Shown here: piece after piece, positions 19,380 through 26,967 of the stretch
How the letters are laid out: each line of letters opens with the position of its first letter
Numbering within the stretch: position 1 is the stretch's first letter
Assembly (NCBI RefSeq): GCF_025751495.1
Contig: NZ_JAOWKZ010000004.1
Location: 186,001-250,000 of the forward strand
Direction: 5' to 3'
DNA length: 64,000 nt
DNA from: Albidovulum litorale
GTDB lineage: Bacteria; Pseudomonadota; Alphaproteobacteria; Rhodobacterales; Rhodobacteraceae
Notes under the pieces: model-generated
What the model saw: the letters and a program-made list of their open reading frames with translations, nothing else
What the model was told of the DNA's origin: nothing
The model's database searches: none
Position numbers and translations under genes: made by a program

Positions 19380-20548
19380 TCACCCTGAACGGCCAGACCT
19401 ATTCGCTTGACGACCCGCTCGTTCTCGCCGCGCTCGGCAGCGCGGCGCTGGTGCTTCTCCTTTTCATCTTACTGATCGTCACGCTGCGCGCCGCCGCACG
19501 CTCGGCGCGGATGACCGAACCCCTCGGTTATCACCTGACCCAGCTTGGCAACCGGGTTGAAAACCTGACTGCCGGGCAGGAACGGCTGACGGGAGGACTT
19601 CATCACGTGTCCGAGGCGCAGGCCGCATCGCAGACCAAGGTCCTGCAACTGATGGAACAGCGGTTGACCGAGGTGTCGCGCGGCATGAGCGAAAGCCTGC
19701 AGGGCACCGCGACCCGCACGGCCCGGTCCCTAGGCGAGTTGCAGCAGCGGCTGGAGACGATCGACAAGGCGCAGTCGAACATTGAGAAGCTTTCGGGCGA
19801 TGTGCTGTCCTTGCAAGACATCCTGTCGAATAAGCAAACGCGCGGCGCCTTCGGCGAAATCCAGCTGAATGACATCGTCCGCAAGGCGATGCCGCCCGAT
19901 GCCTTCACGATGCAGGCGACACTGTCGAACGGCAAACGGGCCGACTGCCTGATCCACCTGCCGAACCCGCCGGGCCCCATCGTCATCGACTCGAAATTCC
20001 CGCTGGAGGCTTATGAGGCCCTGCGTCGGGCCGAAAACCAGTCGCAGCTGATCGAGGCGCAACGGATGCTGCGGATCGCCGTCCGCAATCACATCAAGGC
20101 GATTGCCGAGAAATACATCCTCGACGGCGAAACCGCCGACGGCGCCTTGATGTTCCTGCCCTCAGAGGCGGTCTATGCCGAATTACACGCTAACTTCCCT
20201 GAACTTGTGCGCGAGGGGTTCAACGCCAAGGTCTGGATCGTCTCGCCCACGACCTGCATGGCGACCCTGAACACGATGCGCGCGGTCTTGAAGGACGCCC
20301 GCATGCGCGAACAGGCGGGCGCGATCCGCACGACGCTCCGCCAATTGCACCGCGACGTTGAACTTGTGGTGGAGAGGGTCGACAAGCTCTCCACCCATTT
20401 CCATCAGGCCCGCAGCGATCTCGAAGGGATCACCACGGCGGCCGAGCGGGCAGGCAAGCGCGCCGCCAAACTGGACAATTTCGATTTCGAGGAAATCGCC
20501 CCGGAGGCCGATACCCCCCGTATCGTTCCCCTCGCGAAGACACCCTGA
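19376..20548 (+). CDS. rmuC: DNA recombination protein RmuC
   Basis: The 390-residue protein has an N-terminal membrane anchor (about 16-38), a coiled-coil segment (about 50-145) and the RmuC nuclease-like core: LSNKQTRGAFGEIQLNDIV, ADCLIHLPNPPGPIVIDSKFPLEAYE and KYILDGETADGALMFLPSEAVYAELH. RmuC limits inversions at short inverted repeats; its biochemical activity is not settled, though the fold is PD-(D/E)XK-like. The gene overlaps mutL by 4 bases, putting two genome-stability genes in one operon. Confidence 0.92.
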   Translation: MITLNGQTYSLDDPLVLAALGSAALVLLLFILLIVTLRAAARSARMTEPLGYHLTQLGNRVENLTAGQERLTGGLHHVSEAQAASQTKVLQLMEQRLTEVSRGMSESLQGTATRTARSLGELQQRLETIDKAQSNIEKLSGDVLSLQDILSNKQTRGAFGEIQLNDIVRKAMPPDAFTMQATLSNGKRADCLIHLPNPPGPIVIDSKFPLEAYEALRRAENQSQLIEAQRMLRIAVRNHIKAIAEKYILDGETADGALMFLPSEAVYAELHANFPELVREGFNAKVWIVSPTTCMATLNTMRAVLKDARMREQAGAIRTTLRQLHRDVELVVERVDKLSTHFHQARSDLEGITTAAERAGKRAAKLDNFDFEEIAPEADTPRIVPLAKTP

Positions 20549-20682
20549 GCATATCGCCGCCGGAGATTCCTTTGCGGTGAAAAAAGCGAGTGCCACTCCC
20601 GCAGTTCGTGTTAGCTTCCGCGCACCGACGCGCAGAACTGGAAACGCGCGGTCATGAGTATCGTCAATGTGGGGACAATGAA

Positions 20683-21078
20683 ATGATCCAGGAATTCAAG
20701 GATTTCATCGCCAAGGGCAATGTCATGGACATGGCCGTCGGCATCATCATCGGCGCGGCGTTTACCGCCATCGTGACCTCGCTGGTGGATGACCTGATCA
20801 ACCCGATCATCTCGCTGGTCACCGGCGGGATCGACTTTTCGGGGCTGAAGATCGCTCTCGGTGACGGCGCAGACGCGGCATCGTTCAATTACGGCAGCTT
20901 CATCACCGCGATCATCAATTTCCTGATCATCGCATGGGTCGTGTTCATGCTGGTGAAGATGGTCAACAAGGTGAAGGACGCGGCCACGGCCAAGGAAGAG
21001 GCCGCCCCGGCTGCCGATCCCGGTCCGTCGGAAAAGGACCTGCTGATGGAAATCCGCGACGCTCTCGTCAAGAAATAA
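20683..21078 (+). CDS. mscL: Large-conductance mechanosensitive channel
   Basis: The protein (131 residues) is a typical MscL: N-terminal amphipathic helix [20 protein letters not shown], first transmembrane helix [24 protein letters not shown], a short periplasmic loop, second helix [20 protein letters not shown] and a charged cytoplasmic helix. It opens under membrane tension to release solutes in osmotic downshock. A longer open frame begins at 20590, but the ATG at 20683 gives the exact family N-terminus. An intrinsic terminator follows immediately. Confidence 0.95.
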   Translation: MIQEFKDFIAKGNVMDMAVGIIIGAAFTAIVTSLVDDLINPIISLVTGGIDFSGLKIALGDGADAASFNYGSFITAIINFLIIAWVVFMLVKMVNKVKDAATAKEEAAPAADPGPSEKDLLMEIRDALVKK

Positions 21079-21100
21079 TCCGCAACACAAGCTGACCCAG

Positions 21101-21126
21101 AAGGCCCGCCATAAGGCGGGCCTTTT
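21101..21126 (+). terminator. Intrinsic terminator of mscL
   Basis: A perfect 10-bp stem (AAGGCCCGCC, 21101-21110; GGCGGGCCTT, 21115-21124) with an ATAA loop ends in four T residues and lies 23 bases after the mscL stop codon. Confidence 0.9.
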
Positions 21127-21235
21127 GCTATTTGGGCGCCGGTTCGGGGCCTTTGCACAGATTTTCACGCTGAAATCACGGAAATCGGCTATTCTGAGCG
21201 GATTAACCAAGACATTTTTTGAAAGGGATACAGCA

Positions 21236-22081
21236 ATGACCAGTTTGAATGATGTTATGGGCAAGGTTGCCACGGTGGCACAGGCTGAAGGGATCGAACC
21301 AGCCGCCCTTCGGACCGTCGTGGATGTTGAAAGCGGGGGCAGGGCGTTCACTACAATCGACGGCAAGGACATGCCGCTGATCCTTTACGAATATCATGTT
21401 TTCTACCGCTATCCCGGGCTGACCGATGCGCAGCGGAGCGAAGCGGTCAACCGTGGATTGGCCGCGCGCCATTGGGGCGATCTGCCCTATGCCAAAAGCC
21501 AGCAAGCCCGCTACAACCAACTGTCCCGCGCAGCCGCGATCAACGAACAGGCCGCCTATGCCGCCTGCTCCTGGGGCGTTGGGCAGGTTCTCGGTGAAAA
21601 CGCCGACTGGCTCGGTTTCGGCACACCGAAGGCGCTTGCGACAAGAGCGATGGAAGGGATCGAGGGGCAGCTCGCGGTCATGCTGGCCTTCATACAAAAG
21701 AAAAAGCTGCGCGATGAGCTTGCAACCCATGACTGGCGCGGGTTTGCACGGGTCTATAACGGACCCGGTCAGGTCGAACATTATTCAAAACTGATGCGCA
21801 GGGCGTACAAGAAATACTCAGGTCAGAATTCGGTATCGCCTGAGGATGTCGACCCAGTCTCGCTGCGGGTCGGCATGAAGAACGATCGCGTCGCGGATCT
21901 TCAGCGCATGCTCAGGGGGCAGGGCTTTCACCTGCTGGTGGACGGTGATTTCGGCCCCGCCACCTTGCGCGTGGTGAAGGAGTTTCAGGCGGAACAGGGG
22001 CTGACGGTTGATGGTATCGCTGGCCCCGCGACCTTGGCGCGGCTGGAAGCGCTGTCGGGTGTCGGCGCGGCGGTAGAGTAA
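21236..22081 (+). CDS. N-acetylmuramidase with C-terminal peptidoglycan-binding domain
   Basis: From ATG 21236 the protein has 281 residues. Residues about 15-190 match the N-acetylmuramidase (DUF3380) domain known from phage endolysins: VVDVESGGRAF, DMPLILYEYHVFYR, SWGVGQVLG and ARVYNGPGQ. Residues about 210-270 form a PG_binding_1 domain (LRVGMKNDRVADLQRML, DGDFGPATLRVVKEFQ, DGIAGPATLARL). It should cut peptidoglycan glycan strands. No signal peptide is present and no holin or other phage gene lies nearby, so it may be a domesticated endolysin. A GAAAGGG ribosome binding site precedes the chosen start. Confidence 0.82.
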   Translation: MTSLNDVMGKVATVAQAEGIEPAALRTVVDVESGGRAFTTIDGKDMPLILYEYHVFYRYPGLTDAQRSEAVNRGLAARHWGDLPYAKSQQARYNQLSRAAAINEQAAYAACSWGVGQVLGENADWLGFGTPKALATRAMEGIEGQLAVMLAFIQKKKLRDELATHDWRGFARVYNGPGQVEHYSKLMRRAYKKYSGQNSVSPEDVDPVSLRVGMKNDRVADLQRMLRGQGFHLLVDGDFGPATLRVVKEFQAEQGLTVDGIAGPATLARLEALSGVGAAVE

Positions 22082-22093
22082 GCACAAAAAGCA

Positions 22094-22124
22094 AAGGCCG
22101 GACCAATATGTCTGGTCCGGCCTT
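22094..22124. terminator. Bidirectional intrinsic terminator between the muramidase gene and ald
   Basis: A perfect 12-bp stem (AAGGCCGGACCA, 22094-22105; TGGTCCGGCCTT, 22113-22124) with a 7-base loop sits between two convergent genes. On the minus strand it is followed by TGCTTTTTG, and on the plus strand by CGTTGTT, so it can serve both genes. Confidence 0.85.
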
Positions 22125-22147
22125 CGTTGTTACGTATGTTCCGGAAG

Positions 22148-23266
22148 TCAGGCGGCAAGCGCCTGTTTCGGGTCGATCGTGTCGAGGCCGAGCGCCTCGC
22201 CCACGGCGGCGTAGGTCAGCTTGCCGGCATGGACGTTGAGACCATTCAGCAGATGCACATCGTCGGCGCAGGCCTGTTTCCAGCCCTTGTTCGCCAGCGC
22301 GATCATGAACGGCATCGTGGCGTTGCCCAGCGCGATGGTCGAGGTGCGGGCAACCGCGCCCGGCATGTTGGCCACGCAGTAATGCATGATGCCATCGACC
22401 TCATAGATCGGGTCCTGATGCGTCGTGGCGCGCGAGGTTTCAAAGCAGCCGCCCTGGTCGATGGCAACATCGACAAGCGCCGCACCGGGCTTCAGTTCCG
22501 AAAGTTGCGCACGGCTGATCAGTTTGGGCGCAGCGGCACCCGGGATCAGCACGGCGCCGATGATCATGTCGGCCTGACGGGCCAGTTCGATCGTGTTCGC
22601 GGCCGAGGCGTAGGAGTTCTTGAACGTGCCGCCGAAAACGTCATCGAGGTAACGCAGACGCGGAATCGAACGGTCGAGCACGGTCACATCCGCGCCCATG
22701 CCCGCGGCAATCTTGGCCGCATGGGTGCCGACGACACCACCACCGATCACGAGGACCCGTGCAGGACCAACACCGGGCACACCGCCCATCAGCACGCCGC
22801 GGCCACCATTGGCCTTTTGCAGCGTCCATGCGCCGACCTGCGGCGCCAGACGGCCCGCGACCTCGGACATCGGCGCGAGAAGCGGCAGGCCGCCATTGCG
22901 GTCGGTCACCGTCTCATAGGCGATGGCGGTGCAGCCCGAGGCCAGAAGGTCCTTGGTCTGCTCCGGATCGGGTGCCAGATGGAGATAGGTGAAAAGCGTC
23001 TGGCCCTCGCGCAGCATTTTGCGCTCGACCGCCTGCGGTTCCTTGACCTTGACGATCATGTCGGCGGTGTCGAAGACCTCCTTGGCGGTGCCGAGAATTT
23101 TCGCGCCGACAGCGGTATAGTCAGTATCAGCGAAACCGGCGCCCGCGCCGGCATTGGTCTCGATCACCACGCTGTGGCCGTTATTGATGGCTTCCTGAGC
23201 GGCCGCCGGGGTCATGCCGACGCGGAATTCCTGCGGCTTGATCTCCTTGGGGCATCCGATTTTCAT
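22148..23266 (-). CDS. ald: Alanine dehydrogenase
   Basis: This 372-residue enzyme oxidatively deaminates L-alanine to pyruvate and ammonia with NAD. R15, K75 and H96 (in TYLHLAPD) occupy the known catalytic positions, and the Rossmann motif VIGGGVVGTHAAK follows. Length and sequence are typical. The start has a GGGAGG ribosome binding site. A Lrp-type regulator is divergently transcribed, and a perfect 19-bp dyad lies just upstream of the start, suggesting alanine-responsive activation as known for AldR-type systems. Confidence 0.95.
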   Translation of the reverse strand: MKIGCPKEIKPQEFRVGMTPAAAQEAINNGHSVVIETNAGAGAGFADTDYTAVGAKILGTAKEVFDTADMIVKVKEPQAVERKMLREGQTLFTYLHLAPDPEQTKDLLASGCTAIAYETVTDRNGGLPLLAPMSEVAGRLAPQVGAWTLQKANGGRGVLMGGVPGVGPARVLVIGGGVVGTHAAKIAAGMGADVTVLDRSIPRLRYLDDVFGGTFKNSYASAANTIELARQADMIIGAVLIPGAAAPKLISRAQLSELKPGAALVDVAIDQGGCFETSRATTHQDPIYEVDGIMHYCVANMPGAVARTSTIALGNATMPFMIALANKGWKQACADDVHLLNGLNVHAGKLTYAAVGEALGLDTIDPKQALAA

Positions 23267-23281
23267 GGGGGTCCTCCCGAA

Positions 23282-23300
23282 ATAATCCTGCGCGGATTAT
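23282..23300. promoter_or_regulatory. Dyad upstream of ald, candidate Lrp/AldR operator
   Basis: ATAATCC (23282-23288) and GGATTAT (23294-23300) form a perfect inverted repeat around a 5-base centre, about 15 bases upstream of the ald start in the 139-base gap shared with the divergent Lrp-type gene. Lrp-family proteins bind such dyads, but binding here is inferred. Confidence 0.45.
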
Positions 23301-23405
23301 GCGCATTCGGGTATGAAATTGCTTTGAGATTCGGCTGGCTTATCGTGGTGTTTTCGGCAATAAATTCGAGGAACAGACAATTTCTACGAAGAAGATTGCA
23401 CAGAT

Positions 23406-23864
23406 ATGGAACTCGACGCGACAGACAGGCGAATACTCGGGGTCTTGCAGAAGCAGGGCCGGATCACCAACGCGGAACTATCAGAGCGGGTGAACCTTTC
23501 GCCATCGGCCTGTCATCGTCGCGTGCAAAGGTTAGAGGAAGAGGGCTATATCGACGGGTTCGTCGCCCTGCTGAACGCCCGAAAGATGCGGCGGCCGACG
23601 ACGGTCTTTGTCGAGATCACGCTGTCGGGTCAGGCGGATGAGGTTCTGGAGGCGTTTGAGAGGGCAGTGACGCTGGTGCCCGATATCCTTGAATGTCACC
23701 TGATGGCGGGCTCGGCCGACTATCTACTAAAGGTGGTGGCGCAGGATACCGAGGATTTCGCCCGCATCCACCGGCAATACCTCGCCCGGCTGCCCGGCGT
23801 GGCACAGATGCATTCCTCTTTCGCGCTCAGGACCGTCAGGCAGACGACGGCGATTCCGGTCTGA
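23406..23864 (+). CDS. Lrp/AsnC-family regulator, probably of ald
   Basis: The 152-residue protein has the Lrp architecture: N-terminal helix-turn-helix (about 1-60; LDATDRRILGVLQKQGRITNAEL, SPSACHRRVQRLEEEGYI) and a C-terminal RAM effector-binding domain (about 68-140; ECHLMAGSADYLLKVV). Divergent placement next to ald points to an AldR-type activator responding to alanine, and autoregulation is likely. It is distinct from the PutR-like regulator at 28683-29147. Confidence 0.9.
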   Translation: MELDATDRRILGVLQKQGRITNAELSERVNLSPSACHRRVQRLEEEGYIDGFVALLNARKMRRPTTVFVEITLSGQADEVLEAFERAVTLVPDILECHLMAGSADYLLKVVAQDTEDFARIHRQYLARLPGVAQMHSSFALRTVRQTTAIPV

Positions 23865-23933
23865 GGCCGCGCAGCGAGTGTCTGGAACGGGCTTGAGGAG
23901 CCGCTCCTCGCAGGCTGCGCCACTCGTCGCTGG

Positions 23934-24383
23934 TCACGACCGGAGCCCGGTCTCCCTCAGCAGCCCCATACGCTTGGCCTCGTAATAGTAACCTTTGGAA
24001 TACCACATCACGGCCCGGTCGCGATTGCCGCGCGACACCAGCCAGGCACCGCGCAGATACTTGCCCGCGTATTTCAGGTTGGTTTCGGCATCGAGCAACC
24101 CCTCGGGCGCTCCGCGGTACCCCATGGTTGCGGCAGTCTGGGGGTGGATTTGCATCAGTCCGAAATAGGGGCCGTTGCGCGCCGCCGGGTTGTAACCGCT
24201 CTCACGCTCGACGACCCGATGCATAAGATCCTCGGGCATGTCGTAGATGCGCGCGTATTTCGTGATCAGCCGGTTGACCTGGGCGGTGCCGGCATGGCGC
24301 CGACCGCGCGGCTCGCGGCGGCCGCAGGCGGCCAGACCCGCGATCAGAAGGGCAAGCGCTGCGCGGCGGGAATGGATCTGCAT
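23934..24383 (-). CDS. Lytic transglycosylase SLT-domain lipoprotein
   Basis: The 149-residue protein starts with a lipoprotein signal (LLIAGLAAC, lipobox LAAC at about residues 17-20) and then a small SLT goose-lysozyme-like domain: the catalytic glutamate lies in VVERESGYNPAARN, followed by YFGLMQIHPQTAATMGY, NLKYAGKYL and MWYSKGYY. It probably cleaves peptidoglycan from the outer membrane side. It is convergent with the Lrp gene and divergent from the DMT transporter. The catalytic domain is short but has all the usual motifs. Confidence 0.85.
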   Translation of the reverse strand: MQIHSRRAALALLIAGLAACGRREPRGRRHAGTAQVNRLITKYARIYDMPEDLMHRVVERESGYNPAARNGPYFGLMQIHPQTAATMGYRGAPEGLLDAETNLKYAGKYLRGAWLVSRGNRDRAVMWYSKGYYYEAKRMGLLRETGLRS

Positions 24384-24496
24384 AGTGGTCTCCTCTCGGG
24401 CCTTCCGTCATAACGAAGCCCGCGCGCGCCGCAAGGGTGCCCTTGCCATGGCGGGCCCGACAGGCAATGAAGGGCCGGAATTCGGCGGAAAGACGC

Positions 24497-25468
24497 ATGG
24501 CTCAGGCGAACAATATCAAGGGCGCGGTGACCGCGCTGGCCGCGATGGGCATCTTCGCCACGCATGACGTGGTGGTGAAAACGCTCGGCGCCAGCTATTC
24601 CGCCTTCCAGATCGTCTTTTTCGCGGCGCTTCTGAGCTTTCCCATCGTCACCGTGATCCTTCTCAGCGACGCGCGCGAAGCAAGCCTGATGCCACGCCAT
24701 CCATGGTGGATCACATTCCGCACGCTCTGCACGACGGTGACCGGCGTCGCGGCCTTCTACGCTTTTTCCACCCTGCCGCTCGCGCAGGTCTATGTGATCC
24801 TCTTCGCGACGCCCCTTGTCATCACCGTCCTCTCCATCCCGATGCTGGGCGAGACGGTGCGTCTGCGCCGCTGGGCGGCGGTCATTGCCGGTCTGATCGG
24901 TGTTCTCGTGGTGATGCGCCCGGGTCAGACCGACCTGTCCTTCGGCCATCTCGCGGCGCTGACGGCGGCGATCTGCGGCGCCATGGCCTCGGTCATCGTG
25001 CGCAAGATCGGGCAGGAGGAACGGTCGGTCGTGCTTTTGCTGTTTCCGATGGTTGGCAATGTGATCGCGATGGGGATCGCGCTGCCCTTCGTCTACCGCC
25101 CGATGCCGGTCGAGCATCTCGGCCTGCTTACGGTCATCGCTGTCTTCGGTCTGGCGGGGTCTTTCCTCGTGATCCTCGCCTACCGCGAAGGCGAGGCGGT
25201 GATCGTCGCACCCATGCAGTATTCGCAGATCCTGTGGGCCACAGCTTACGGCTATTTCCTGTTTTCCGAAACGCCGGACCGGGCGACCGTGATCGGCGCC
25301 GGGATCATCATCGCCTCGGGCATCTACATCGTCTTCCGCGAAGGGCGGGCCGGCGCTTCGGCGAACCGCCCGGTGCTGGAGACACGCAGCCGGTCGGAAA
25401 CCGTGACCCCGCGCGCCAGCCTGCTGCAGCGCGCAATCACACCAGGGCGCCGGATAGACGGTCAATAA
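24497..25468 (+). CDS. DMT-family (EamA) inner-membrane transporter
   Basis: From ATG 24497 the protein has 323 residues with ten hydrophobic segments in two EamA repeats (about 8-140 and 150-285), followed by a polar C-terminal tail of about 40 residues. The first repeat contains the typical ATHDVVVKTLG and FYAFSTLPLAQVYVILFATPLVITVLS patterns (shown here in part). Such proteins export amino acids or other metabolites; the substrate is not evident. An in-frame ATG at 24437 is possible but lies inside the opposite gene's leader and adds no family sequence. Confidence 0.8.
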   Translation: MAQANNIKGAVTALAAMGIFATHDVVVKTLGASYSAFQIVFFAALLSFPIVTVILLSDAREASLMPRHPWWITFRTLCTTVTGVAAFYAFSTLPLAQVYVILFATPLVITVLSIPMLGETVRLRRWAAVIAGLIGVLVVMRPGQTDLSFGHLAALTAAICGAMASVIVRKIGQEERSVVLLLFPMVGNVIAMGIALPFVYRPMPVEHLGLLTVIAVFGLAGSFLVILAYREGEAVIVAPMQYSQILWATAYGYFLFSETPDRATVIGAGIIIASGIYIVFREGRAGASANRPVLETRSRSETVTPRASLLQRAITPGRRIDGQ

Positions 25469-25529
25469 GACCGGGTAGCCGATATGCCCTTGCCAAAGCC
25501 CGGCAGAATCGCTAGTCCCCGCGCACGGT

Positions 25530-25606
25530 CGGAGCGTAGCGCAGCCTGGTAGCGCACCTGCTTCGGGAGCAGGGGGTCGGAGGTTCGAATCCTCTCGCTC
25601 CGACCA
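25530..25606 (+). tRNA. tRNA-Pro (anticodon CGG)
   Basis: A full cloverleaf can be drawn: acceptor CGGAGCG pairs with CGCTCCG, the anticodon stem CCTGC/GCAGG holds the loop TTCGGGA (anticodon CGG), and the T arm contains GGTTCGAATCC. The 3' CCA is encoded. It marks the left edge of an accessory patch with insertion-sequence remnants. Confidence 0.97.
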
Positions 25607-25665
25607 ACTTTCCCGCGTGTTAGAATCGCTTAGCCGCCCCGAGCAGGGTGGCCGTTAGCGTTTGG

Positions 25666-25688
25666 ACCTATTCAGCAAGCAAATAGGT
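25666..25688. repeat. Small inverted repeat after tRNA-Pro
   Basis: ACCTATT (25666-25672) and AATAGGT (25682-25688) form a perfect 7-bp stem with a 9-base loop just beyond the stop of the small minus-strand gene at 25695. No T tract follows on either strand, so the function is unclear. Confidence 0.35.
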
Positions 25689-25694
25689 AGCAGC

Positions 25695-26045
25695 TCAGGG
25701 CGCATCCATTGAATCGGGATTCGTCAGAGGAGCAAGGCTTAGTACGCTGAGTTTTTTGGCGCAGTAAGCACAGCAGTCCCCGCGGTACTCCTCGTATGCT
25801 TCCTTGATAAGGTTCGTAAATTCGCGGGCTTCCGGTTCGGCCGCCCACGGGATGGGGCCGCAGTCACCGCGATACCGATCAGCCATGGCGAACCGCCAGA
25901 AATCGGCTTCAAGGCCCCAGAACCCTCCATCATAGATGCCCCCGTGAACCTCGCACTGTTCGAGCTTCCCTTGGCTTACGAGATAGACTGCCGCAAGGGC
26001 CGGGTTCTTGTCGTCCACCATCATCGCTTGTTTCGCGCTTCCCAT
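25695..26045 (-). CDS. Small protein of unknown function
   Basis: I do not recognise this 116-residue acidic protein. Near its C-terminus it has a DCCAYCAKKL segment with a CxxC pair that could bind metal, and many aromatic residues in the middle (GGFWGLEADFWRFAMADRY). A weak AGGT ribosome binding site precedes the ATG. It sits in a decayed, insertion-sequence-rich patch after tRNA-Pro, so it may be a horizontally acquired gene or a chance open frame. Confidence 0.4.
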   Translation of the reverse strand: MGSAKQAMMVDDKNPALAAVYLVSQGKLEQCEVHGGIYDGGFWGLEADFWRFAMADRYRGDCGPIPWAAEPEAREFTNLIKEAYEEYRGDCCAYCAKKLSVLSLAPLTNPDSMDAP

Positions 26046-26089
26046 GCTTACCTGTTGAGTGGATTGCCGCAGCAGGCGCGTGACGCGCC

Positions 26090-26226
26090 AAGGAATAGCC
26101 CGCCTTTTTCGACCGTAGGCGCGATACCGTGCGAAGGGCTTCCAGATAAGTCGCGCCGGTCTTGATCGTCGTCATGTAGGTTGCTTCCGAAGCCAGCCCT
26201 TCGAATGTCTTGGAGAACAGTCTCAT
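26090..26226 (-). pseudogene. IS5-type (IS427 group) transposase remnant
   Basis: The reading frame starting at 26226 contains GATYLEALRTVSRLRSKKA, which resembles the first DDE motif region of IS5/IS427 transposases (consensus form DATYLKAHRTASSLRVKKG). The catalytic Asp is replaced by Gly and similarity ends after about 45 residues, so only a dead fragment is left. It adjoins an IS110 remnant. Identification is from memory of the family motif and should be treated as likely, not certain. Confidence 0.45.
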
Positions 26227-26276
26227 AAAGCAGCCCTCGCATCATGCCGTCGCCGCATAACGGCACGCGATCGCCC

Positions 26277-26681
26277 CTACTTGAAGGAGCTGCGTGCCCG
26301 CAGCGAATCACGACGCTTCTGGCTCGCGAGTGTGTTGACATGCACAGGACGATACAAGCTGTCGCGCAGCATCTGGTCGATCCCCGGTGCGTCGTTGCGG
26401 TCGCTGGCGTTGATCTGCGCCCTCAGGAACGCCTTGGTGTGACGCGTCTGAACGCAGATCATGGGTGGACCGGTGCGCGCCAATCCCTCGCAGAGCCAAT
26501 GCGACAGTGGACCGGCCTCGAGCCCAATCCGTTCGATGCGGAAACCACTTTCTAACAAGGCTGCCTAGATATCTTCGGGATGGCCGACAACCCAGGTTTC
26601 CCGGCAAATCCGCCCAGTCTCATCGACGATGCAGATCGCCGTCTCTTTCACCGAAGCATCCAATCCGGCATAATGTTTCCT
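26277..26681 (-). pseudogene. IS110-family transposase N-terminal fragment with an internal amber stop
   Basis: Reading the minus strand from 26681 gives KHYAGLDASVKETAICIVDE, then WVVGHPEDI, a TAG stop at 26567-26565, and in the same frame LLESGFRIERIGLEAGPLSH, CVQTRHTKAFLRAQ, SDRNDAPGIDQMLR and LYRPVHV. These are the RuvC-like DEDD motifs of IS110 transposases. The usual ATG before KHY reads AGG, the frame carries a nonsense codon, and everything beyond about residue 130, including the catalytic-serine domain, is missing. This is a truncated, dead element. Confidence 0.82.
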
Positions 26682-26967
26682 GCCGCGCTTCCAGCCTTAT
26701 GCTTGGGGCTGCTTCACACAGACCTTGTCTACCATCAGCTCGAAGCGCAGCACCTGCACAAAAGCCGTCGTCGGGAACGGGGTACAAGTCCAATACCCCG
26801 TCTGACCCTCTGTATCCGATCTCTGCTACTTTAGCCCCGTCACCGGCCCCGGCCAAGACCGATGGCGGGGTGGTGCGCGACGTCAAACCCTTGTGGCATG
26901 ACCACGTTTCCTAGCCTGTCGGCACCGCCTCTCTGTAGGAAAACTTCCCGCGCGTCTATGTCTTCCC
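26682..26967. other. Non-coding stretch upstream of the IS110 remnant
   Basis: No supported gene lies here. In IS110 elements the sequence upstream of the transposase forms the left end and encodes the guide (bridge) RNA, so about 200 bases next to 26681 may be what is left of that region. Open frames crossing the stretch show no family features. The RTX gene stop is at its right edge. Confidence 0.35.

Noticed and set aside
22127-23641. 504-codon plus-strand open frame across ald
   Set aside because: It is antisense to a complete alanine dehydrogenase and crosses its promoter region.
25607-26967. Integrated prophage or integrative element at tRNA-Pro
   Set aside because: No integrase, excisionase or duplicated tRNA 3' end was found; only IS remnants are present.
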